Of a stretch of DNA of 64,000 nucleotides, positions 58,422 through 64,000 are shown piece by piece. A program made the translations under genes and the position numbers. The DNA is from Streptomyces rishiriensis (GTDB lineage Bacteria > Actinomycetota > Actinomycetes > Streptomycetales > Streptomycetaceae): positions 1-64,000 of the forward strand of contig NZ_BEWA01000020.1 of the NCBI RefSeq assembly GCF_003112535.1, in the 5' to 3' direction. The first letter of the stretch is position 1. Every line of letters begins with the position of its first letter. The notes under the pieces are model-generated. The model saw only the letters and a list, made by a program, of their open reading frames with translations. It was not told the DNA's origin and ran no database searches.

Positions 58422-58494
58422 GCGGACGTAGCTCAGTTGGTAGAGCGCAACCTTGCCAAGGTTGAGGTCGCGAGTTCGAGCCTCGTCGTCCGCT
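58422..58494 (+). tRNA. tRNA-Gly (GCC), first copy
   Basis: A 73-nt cloverleaf: acceptor GCGGACG with CGTCCGC, anticodon loop TTGCCAA giving GCC, T-arm GCGAG TTCGAGC CTCGT. Identical to 62690-62762. Confidence 0.95.
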
Positions 58495-58502
58495 CGGGAA
58501 TC

Positions 58503-58532
58503 AGACCCCGGTCCACTGGACCGGGGTCTTTT
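58503..58532 (+). terminator. Terminator after tRNA-Gly pair
   Basis: A 12-bp perfect stem (AGACCCCGGTCC and complement) with loop ACT, followed by TTTTCG. Confidence 0.92.
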
Positions 58533-58558
58533 CGTGTGCCTTGAACGCGCCGTGCCTC

Positions 58559-58664
58559 CTGAGCCCTTCGTGCCCCCTGAGCCCCTCGTGTGCCCTGAGC
58601 CCCTCGTGTGCCCTGAGCCCCTCGTGTGCTTGCGTCCGTCGTGCGCTTGAGCCCGTCGGGTGCC
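58559..58664. repeat. 18-bp tandem repeat, about six copies
   Basis: CTGAGCCCCTCGTGTGCC occurs in two exact copies, with close variants on either side, between the tRNA-Gly terminator and the ABC operon promoter. Confidence 0.88.
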
Positions 58665-58712
58665 TTGAGCCCTTCAGGGCGACCTGAGCGCACGGGCGCC
58701 GACGGCGTCGTC

Positions 58713-58741
58713 TGACATATGTCATACGGAGTGATGACACC
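58713..58741. promoter_or_regulatory. Operator-like palindromes before the ABC/two-component operon
   Basis: TGACATATGTCA (58713-58724) is a perfect 12-bp palindrome. It overlaps a second inverted pair, GTCAT (58721-58725) and ATGAC (58734-58738). The site lies 42-70 nt before the first start codon. NarL-type regulators bind such inverted repeats, so the operon's own response regulator is the natural candidate. Confidence 0.55.
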
Positions 58742-58782
58742 TCGCACTGCTGCCGGCCGCCGCCCGCCGGGAGCCTGGAGGC

Positions 58783-59817
58783 ATGAACACGAATGAACAC
58801 GTGATCGAGGTCACCGGCCTCCGGCGTGTGTACGGGGGCGGGTTCGAAGCGGTCCGCGGAATCTCCTTCCACGTCGGCCGCGGCGAGATCTTCGCCCTGC
58901 TCGGCACCAACGGCGCCGGCAAGACGTCGACGGTCGAGCTGCTGGAAGGGCTCGCACGGCCCGACGGCGGACGGATCTCGGTGCTCGGCCACGACCCGTA
59001 CACCGAGCGGGCCGCCGTACGGCCGCGCACCGGCGTGATGCTCCAGGAGGGCGGCTTCCCCTCCGAGCTGACCGTCGCCGAGACGGCGCGGATGTGGGCC
59101 GGATGCGTGAGCGGCGCCGGTCCGGTGGGGCGGGCGCTGGCGCTGGCCGGGCTCACCGCGCGGGCCGACGTGCGGGTCAAGCAGCTGTCCGGGGGTGAGC
59201 GGCGGCGCCTGGACCTGGCGCTCGCGGTGCTCGGCGAACCCGAGGTGCTGTTCCTGGACGAGCCGTCCACCGGTCTGGACGCCGAGGGCCGGCGGGACAC
59301 CTGGGAACTGGTGCGCGCCCTGCGTGACGCGGGCACCACGGTGCTGTTGACCACCCACTACCTGGAGGAGGCCGAGAACCTCGCCGACCGGCTGGCCATC
59401 CTGCACAAGGGCCGCATCGCCGCCGCCGGGACGCCCGCCGAGGTGACCGCCGCCCAGCCCTCCCGGATCGCCTTCGAACTGCCCGAGGGGTACCTCCCGG
59501 GCGATCTGCCGCCGCTGGACGAGCTGGGCGTGTGCGGACACGAGCTCGACGGGCGCGTCATCCGGCTGCGCACCCGGCAGCTGCAGCGGGCCGCGACCGG
59601 ACTTCTGGTGTGGGCGCAGCGGACCGGGCTCGAGCTGCGCCGGCTCGACGTGCGGTCGGCCTCGCTGGAGGAGGCGTTCCTGGGGATCGCCCGGGAGGCG
59701 TCCGGCGACACCGCGGCCGGCGGGATCGGCGAGAACCGTGAGATCGGCGAGATCGGCGAGAACGGCGAGAACGGCGAGATCGGGGATGCCGGCGAGGCAG
59801 AGGAGGCCGCGGCATGA
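58783..59817 (+). CDS. ABC transporter ATP-binding protein
   Basis: A 344-residue ATPase of the drug/antibiotic exporter group. Walker A GTNGAGKTS, signature LSGGERRRLDLALAV, Walker B VLFLDEPSTGLD and the H-loop TTHYLEEAE are intact. The C-terminal 30 residues are a repeat of GENGEIGE produced by a 9-bp DNA repeat and seem non-functional. First gene of a four-gene operon; its stop overlaps the permease start (ATGA). ATG 58783 has CTGGAGG upstream. Confidence 0.95.
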   Translation: MNTNEHVIEVTGLRRVYGGGFEAVRGISFHVGRGEIFALLGTNGAGKTSTVELLEGLARPDGGRISVLGHDPYTERAAVRPRTGVMLQEGGFPSELTVAETARMWAGCVSGAGPVGRALALAGLTARADVRVKQLSGGERRRLDLALAVLGEPEVLFLDEPSTGLDAEGRRDTWELVRALRDAGTTVLLTTHYLEEAENLADRLAILHKGRIAAAGTPAEVTAAQPSRIAFELPEGYLPGDLPPLDELGVCGHELDGRVIRLRTRQLQRAATGLLVWAQRTGLELRRLDVRSASLEEAFLGIAREASGDTAAGGIGENREIGEIGENGENGEIGDAGEAEEAAA

Positions 59818-60629
59818 GCGGGGTGACGGTGCGGGACACGGGCGGCCGTGCGGCGCGAGGAGCGGTCACGACTCCCGCGCGCCGGATGGCCGCCCTCGCG
59901 CGGGCCGAACTGACGCTGCTCGGCCGCAGCAGGAGCACACTCCTCACGGCCGTGCTCATGCCACTGGCGCTGCCGGTCAGCCTCGCCCCGGCCATCGGCG
60001 GCATGCACGTCCAGGACGCCGGGCTGACCGCCGGCCTGGTGCTGCTGCCCGCCGGGATCGGCTTCTCCCTGCTGTTCGGGGTGTACTCGGCGCTGACGGT
60101 CATCTACACCGCCCGGCGCGAGGAGTTGGTGCTGAAGCGGCTGCGCACCGGCGAGCTGCGGGACGTCGAGATCCTCGGCGGGTCGGCGCTGCCGGTCCTC
60201 GCGACGGGGCTGGTGCAGTCGGCGGTGCTGGTGGCCGGCTCCACCGTCCTGCTGGACGTGCCGGCCCCCAAGGCGCCTCTTCTCGCCGTTCTGGGCCTGC
60301 TGTTCGGCCTGGTGATGTGCGCGGCGCTCGCGGGGGTCACGGCCGCGGCGACCCGGACCGTGGAGAGCGCACAGGTCACCACGGCGCCGATGGTGCTCGT
60401 GTCGATGGCCTGCTCCGGGATGGCCGTCCCCCTGGAGCTGATGCCCCACGGGCTCGCCTCGGCCTGCGCCTTGCTGCCGCTGTCCCCGGTGATCGCCCTG
60501 GTACGCGGCGGCTGGACCGGCGCCCTGTCGGCGCACGACGCCCTGGGCGCCGTGGGAACCGCGCTGGCCTGGACCGCGTTGGCGGTGTTTGCTGTACGGC
60601 GGTGGTTCCGGTGGGAACCCCGGCGCTGA
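59814..60629 (+). CDS. ABC-2 type transporter permease
   Basis: A 271-residue membrane protein with six predicted helices (for example STLLTAVLMPLALPVSLAPA and LLAVLGLLFGLVMCAAL). It partners the upstream ATPase to export a compound or peptide from the cell. ATG 59814 overlaps the ATPase stop by 4 bp. A 33-bp direct repeat lies between it and the kinase gene. Confidence 0.92.
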   Translation: MSGVTVRDTGGRAARGAVTTPARRMAALARAELTLLGRSRSTLLTAVLMPLALPVSLAPAIGGMHVQDAGLTAGLVLLPAGIGFSLLFGVYSALTVIYTARREELVLKRLRTGELRDVEILGGSALPVLATGLVQSAVLVAGSTVLLDVPAPKAPLLAVLGLLFGLVMCAALAGVTAAATRTVESAQVTTAPMVLVSMACSGMAVPLELMPHGLASACALLPLSPVIALVRGGWTGALSAHDALGAVGTALAWTALAVFAVRRWFRWEPRR

Positions 60630-60640
60630 GGGGCACGCAG

Positions 60641-60697
60641 CGCCGGGAGCACGGACACGGGGAGCACCGGCGGCGCCGGGAGCACGGACACGGGGAG
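60641..60697. repeat. 33-bp direct repeat upstream of the kinase gene
   Basis: A unit starting CGCCGGGAGCACGGACAC begins at 60641 and again at 60674; the second copy is partial. It fills most of the 83-bp gap between permease and kinase. Confidence 0.85.
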
Positions 60698-60712
60698 ACG
60701 GGGGGCGCGCGG

Positions 60713-62047
60713 ATGCGCAGGCCGTGGGGATGGTGGCGGCGCAAGAGCACGCCCGCGAAGGTCGAGACGTACACACGGTGGTCGTTCCACTTCTTCGCCG
60801 CGGCGGAGTTCATGGCGGTCGGACTGCCCTCCGTCGGGGGGCTCCCGGCCGGGCTGGGCCTGTGGCTGCCGGCGCTGACGCTCGCGCACTGCACGCTCGG
60901 CGCGGTGACGGCGTCACGGGCGCTGGACTGGACGCGCGGGAGCCGCCCCCGGCCCGTCCGGCTGCTGTGGACCTTCGCCGCCGTCACCGCGACGGTCGCC
61001 TTCGCCGCGGTCGGCGTCGCGGAGCACGGCCCGGACCACGAGAGCGTCGACGCCGCCGCGAGCGCCGTCCTCGGCGCCGTCCTGGCCTTCGGGGCCGGCT
61101 TCACCGCGCTCGGCGTGCGCCGACGGCGGCGGGTGCTCGCGGTCGTCGCCGCCTTCGCCTTGGGCGCGGGGGTCGTGGCGCTCCCGCTCGGACTGTCCGG
61201 CGCTGCCGTCCTGGCGGCGATGGCAGCGGTGTTCCTCGGCGGCGGAGTCCTCGCCTTCACCTCGGTCTTCTCGGCCTGGCTGCTCGACGCCGTCTTCCGG
61301 CTGGACGAGGCCCGTGACACCCGGGCCCGGCTCGCCGTCGCCGAGGAGCGGCTGCGGTTCGGGCGGGATCTGCACGACGTGATGGGCCGGAACCTGGCGG
61401 TGATCGCCCTGAAGAGCGAGCTGGCCGTGCAGCTGGCCCGGCGCGGGCGGCCGGACGCCGTGGAGCAGATGATCGAGGTGCAGCGCATAGCGCGGGAGTC
61501 GCAGCGCGAGGTGCGCGACGTCGTACGCGGCTACCGGGAGGCCGACCTGGGCGTCGAACTCGCGGGTGCGCAGGGCGTGTTGACGGCAGCCGGCATCGCC
61601 TGCGAGGTGAGCGGGGAGCCCGGCGGGCTGCCCGCCGCGGTGCAGTCCGCGCTCGGCTGGGTGGTGCGCGAGGCCACCACCAACGTGCTGCGGCACGGAG
61701 ACGCGGGCCGATGCTCGGTGACGTTGCGAAGGACGGCGGGAGGCGTGGTGCTGACCGTGGAGAACGACGGGGCGGGGCACACCGACGCGGACGGCGGGAC
61801 GGGACTCGCCAACGCGGGCGGCGGATCGGGGCACGCCGACGCGGGCGGTGGGTCGGCGCTCGCCGACGCGGGCGGCGGGTCGGGGCACGCCGACGCGGGC
61901 GGCGGGTCGGGGCTCGCCGGGCTGCGGGAGCGGCTGCGGGGGGTCGACGGGACACTGGAGGCCGGGCCCGTCGGAACCGGAACGTTCCGCTTGGTCGCCG
62001 AGGTGCCGCTGAGCGAGAAGACGGCTGTGAGAGAGGTCACTTCATGA
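60713..62047 (+). CDS. Sensor histidine kinase (HisKA_3) with repeat-expanded ATP lid
   Basis: About 444 residues. Five to six N-terminal membrane helices (to about residue 195) with almost no extracytoplasmic domain suggest intramembrane sensing. The dimerisation helix carries the phospho-acceptor His in RDLHDVMGRNLAVIALKSEL. The GHKL ATPase has VVREATTNVLRHGDAG, VLTVENDGAG and GLAGLRERL. Between the last two a 9-residue unit (AGGGSGHAD) repeats five times, enlarging the ATP lid by about 40 residues. ATG 60713. Stop overlaps the response-regulator start. Confidence 0.92.
   Translation: MRRPWGWWRRKSTPAKVETYTRWSFHFFAAAEFMAVGLPSVGGLPAGLGLWLPALTLAHCTLGAVTASRALDWTRGSRPRPVRLLWTFAAVTATVAFAAVGVAEHGPDHESVDAAASAVLGAVLAFGAGFTALGVRRRRRVLAVVAAFALGAGVVALPLGLSGAAVLAAMAAVFLGGGVLAFTSVFSAWLLDAVFRLDEARDTRARLAVAEERLRFGRDLHDVMGRNLAVIALKSELAVQLARRGRPDAVEQMIEVQRIARESQREVRDVVRGYREADLGVELAGAQGVLTAAGIACEVSGEPGGLPAAVQSALGWVVREATTNVLRHGDAGRCSVTLRRTAGGVVLTVENDGAGHTDADGGTGLANAGGGSGHADAGGGSALADAGGGSGHADAGGGSGLAGLRERLRGVDGTLEAGPVGTGTFRLVAEVPLSEKTAVREVTS
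61787..61921. repeat. 27-bp in-frame tandem repeat, five copies
   Basis: Units at 61787, 61814, 61841, 61868 and 61895 begin GCGGGCGGCGGG or a close variant and encode nine residues each. All indels would keep the frame. Confidence 0.95.
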
Positions 62048-62652
62048 CGGTGCGAGTGCTGCTCGCCGACGACGAGCACCTCATCCGGGGCGCCCTGGCC
62101 GCGCTGCTGTCCCTGGAGGACGACCTGGTGATCGTCGCCGAGGCGGCCACCGGGCCGGAGGCGCTGGCGATGGCGCGGGCCCACGAGCCCGACGTGGCCG
62201 TCCTCGACCTGCAGATGCCGGGCGCCGACGGTGTGAAGGTCGCCACATCCCTGCGGGCCGAACTGCCCGGCTGCCGGGCGTTGATCGTCACCAGCCACGG
62301 CCGGCCGGGACATCTCAAACGGGCGCTTGCGGCCGGTGTGCGCGGGTTCGTCCCGAAGACGGTCAGCGCCCAGCGGCTCGCCGAGATCATCCGCACGGTG
62401 CACGCCGGGAACCGTTACGTGGACCCGGAGTTGGCGGCCGACGCGATCGCCGCCGGCGACTCGCCGCTGACCTCGCGCGAGGCGGAGGTGCTCGAACTCG
62501 CCGCCGACGGAGCGCCCGTAGCAGAGATCGCCGAGCGGGCCGCGCTGTCGCAGGGGACCGTGCGGAACTATCTGTCGTCGGCCGTCTCCAAGCTCGGGGC
62601 GGAGAACCGGCACACGGCGGTGCGGATCGCGCGGGAGCGGGGTTGGGTATAG
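62044..62652 (+). CDS. NarL/LuxR-family response regulator
   Basis: A 202-residue regulator. Asp55 in VAVLDLQMPG is the phosphorylation site; the C-terminal LuxR-type helix-turn-helix reads SPLTSREAEVLELAADG ... SQGTVRNYLSSAVSKL. It pairs with the kinase encoded immediately upstream, with which it shares a 4-bp ATGA overlap, and probably controls its own ABC operon through the palindromes at 58713-58741. Confidence 0.95.
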   Translation: MTVRVLLADDEHLIRGALAALLSLEDDLVIVAEAATGPEALAMARAHEPDVAVLDLQMPGADGVKVATSLRAELPGCRALIVTSHGRPGHLKRALAAGVRGFVPKTVSAQRLAEIIRTVHAGNRYVDPELAADAIAAGDSPLTSREAEVLELAADGAPVAEIAERAALSQGTVRNYLSSAVSKLGAENRHTAVRIARERGWV

Positions 62653-62689
62653 TTGGCGTCGCGCCACGGCACGTTCACCACGGCGCAGT

Positions 62690-62762
62690 GCGGACGTAGC
62701 TCAGTTGGTAGAGCGCAACCTTGCCAAGGTTGAGGTCGCGAGTTCGAGCCTCGTCGTCCGCT
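62690..62762 (+). tRNA. tRNA-Gly (GCC), second copy
   Basis: Identical to the gene at 58422-58494. The two copies are direct repeats that bracket the ABC/two-component operon. Confidence 0.95.
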
Positions 62763-62769
62763 CCATCGA

Positions 62770-62798
62770 AAAGGCCCCGGTCATCGACCGGGGCCTTT
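62770..62798 (+). terminator. Terminator after tRNA-Gly, shared with purC end
   Basis: A perfect 13-bp stem, AAAGGCCCCGGTC and complement, with loop ATC. It lies between the tRNA and the convergent purC stop and has A and T runs on either side, so it can act in both directions. Confidence 0.9.
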
Positions 62799-62810
62799 CG
62801 CATGGTCCGC

Positions 62811-63710
62811 TCACACCCAGGCGGTGCCCGTCAGACGCTCGTACGCCTCGACGTACTTCGCGCGGGTCGCGTCCACGATGTGCTGGGGCAGCGGCGGCGG
62901 GGCCTGCTCGCTGTGGCGGTCCCAGCCCGACTCGGCCGAGGTCAGCCAGTCGCGCACGAACTGCTTGTCGTACGAGGGCTGGGCGCGGCCCGGCTGCCAC
63001 TGGTCGGCCGGCCAGAAACGGGACGAGTCCGGGGTGAGGACCTCGTCGGCGATGACCAGGGTCTCGCCCTCGAAGCCGAACTCGAACTTGGTGTCGGCGA
63101 GGATGACGCCCCGGTCGCGGGCGATGTCGCGGGCCCGGCCGTAGACGGCGAGGGTGGCCTGACGGAGCTGGGCCGCGGTGTCGGCGCCGACCTGGCGGGC
63201 CACCTCCTCGTAGGAGACGTTCTCGTCGTGCTCGCCGACGGCGGCCTTGGTGGCCGGGGTGAAGATCGGCGCCGGGAGCTCGCTGCCGTCGACCAGGCCC
63301 TCGGGGAGGGCGAGGCCGCAGACCGTGCGGGACTCCCGGTACTCGACGAGGCCCGAGCCGGTGAGGTAGCCGCGGGCCACGCACTCGACCGGGATCATCC
63401 GCAGCGACTTGCAGATCAGGGTGCGTCCGGCCCAGTCGGCGGGGGCGCCGGCGGGCGGCTCCGTGCTCAGGACGTGGTTCGGGACCAGGTCGGCGAGCCG
63501 GTCGAACCACCACAGGGAGAGCTGGGTGAGGATGCGGCCCTTGTCGGGGATCTCGGTCGGCAGCACCCAGTCGTAGGCGGACGTGCGGTCGCTGGCGACC
63601 ATCACGAGGTCGCCCGCCTCGTTCTGGTACAGCTCGCGCACCTTGCCGGTGTGCAGATGCACCAGGCCCGGCACCTGAAGCGGCTCGGGCTTTTCTACGA
63701 ATCCGGACAC
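62811..63710 (-). CDS. purC: Phosphoribosylaminoimidazole-succinocarboxamide synthase
   Basis: A 299-residue SAICAR synthetase. It joins aspartate to CAIR with ATP in purine synthesis. HTGKVRELYQ, SDRTSAYDWVLPTEIPDKG and the LADTKFEFGFEG plus DEVLTPDSSRFWP motifs are complete. GTG 63710 with GGGAGGAACC upstream. It lies on the minus strand as do purF-M and purS-Q-L but in a separate transcript. Confidence 0.98.
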   Translation of the reverse strand: MSGFVEKPEPLQVPGLVHLHTGKVRELYQNEAGDLVMVASDRTSAYDWVLPTEIPDKGRILTQLSLWWFDRLADLVPNHVLSTEPPAGAPADWAGRTLICKSLRMIPVECVARGYLTGSGLVEYRESRTVCGLALPEGLVDGSELPAPIFTPATKAAVGEHDENVSYEEVARQVGADTAAQLRQATLAVYGRARDIARDRGVILADTKFEFGFEGETLVIADEVLTPDSSRFWPADQWQPGRAQPSYDKQFVRDWLTSAESGWDRHSEQAPPPLPQHIVDATRAKYVEAYERLTGTAWV

Positions 63711-63905
63711 GGTTCCTCCCCGTGGTTCTGACCTGGAGGATCGATTGTCCCTTAGTTCAGGATTGATCTGGGACGCCGGGTGGCGGGACCGCCCGGAACG
63801 GCGGGCGGGACGGGGGCTGCGCGGGGTCCGAGGGGACGGACGGGAGGTAGACGGGGGCGGGGCGGGGGCAGGCGGGGGTTGCGCGAGACGCGAGACCGGA
63901 GAGGG

Positions 63906-64000
63906 TCAGTCGCGCTTGCAGATGCGGTCCAGGAGGTTGGCCGTGGCGCGCTGGACCCGGGGGTCCACATGGCCGGGGCGGTCCAGGGCCGGCGACCAGG
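63906..64000 (-). CDS. C-terminal fragment of an unidentified protein (cut by window edge)
   Basis: The minus-strand frame ending at TGA 63906-63908 is open to the window end and reads SPALDRPGHVDPRVQRATAN and then LLDRICKRD at its C-terminus. Codon use is normal for a gene here. I do not recognise the family from 31 residues. The stretch 63711-63905 upstream of purC is GC-rich and low in complexity, without a gene. Confidence 0.6.
   Translation of the reverse strand, partial: WSPALDRPGHVDPRVQRATANLLDRICKRD

Overview
The window is chromosomal DNA of a Streptomyces species. It is very GC-rich with strong third-position GC bias, starts are often GTG, and it carries bldC, an Lsr2-type protein, an ORF1590-like sporulation gene, a mycothiol-dependent-isomerase-family gene and an AfsR/SARP-type regulator. 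I see no insertion sequence, prophage, plasmid gene or CRISPR array. Most genes are conserved core genes. The novelty lies in regulators, operators, domain fusions and short tandem repeats.

Left part (1-18100): a MarR regulator divergent from an MFS exporter, a SAM methyltransferase, a PAS-SpoIIE phosphatase-anti-sigma kinase fusion, a type II NADH dehydrogenase divergent from a TetR regulator, an ECF sigma factor fused to a zinc-binding segment, membrane segment and extracytoplasmic carbohydrate-binding-like domain, a giant AfsR-type regulator that converges on and overlaps it, and an asparagine-synthase-like protein divergent from a sporulation regulator.

Middle-left (18200-29900): L-2-hydroxyglutarate oxidase, trmB, a PrsW-type membrane protease whose stop codon lies in a tandem repeat, an aldo/keto reductase, an M23 peptidase preceded by a ydaO-type cyclic-di-AMP riboswitch, initiator tRNA-Met, a MarR-controlled riboflavin-precursor locus (fused reductase-deaminase plus GTP cyclohydrolase II), a HIT protein, tRNA-Lys and an amino-acid permease.

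Middle (29881-44430): a secreted FG-GAP repeat protein, a DEAD-box helicase with a long Arg/Gly/Asp-rich tail, a lipoprotein, a small metallopeptidase, a metallophosphoesterase, a tRNA cluster (Glu, Asp, Phe), HrpA helicase, a second identical tRNA-Asp, a DUF6274-type small protein and bldC.

Right part (44430-64000): a conserved hypothetical, valine dehydrogenase, a DUF3073 protein, purine genes purF-purM, purS-purQ-purL and purC (steps from PRPP amidation through FGAM and AIR to SAICAR), a META-domain gene remnant, a MDMPI-family protein, a TetR/MFS divergent pair, an Lsr2-like nucleoid protein, tRNA-Gly genes, and an ABC exporter/two-component operon lying between two identical tRNA-Gly(GCC) genes. 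The last gene is cut by the window edge.

The most interesting items are the membrane-anchored sigma factor with its own sensor-like domain, the MarR-RibA-RibD locus with three matching operators, the asparagine-synthase-like protein lacking the PP-loop aspartate, and the histidine kinase with a 27-bp repeat expanded inside its ATP lid.
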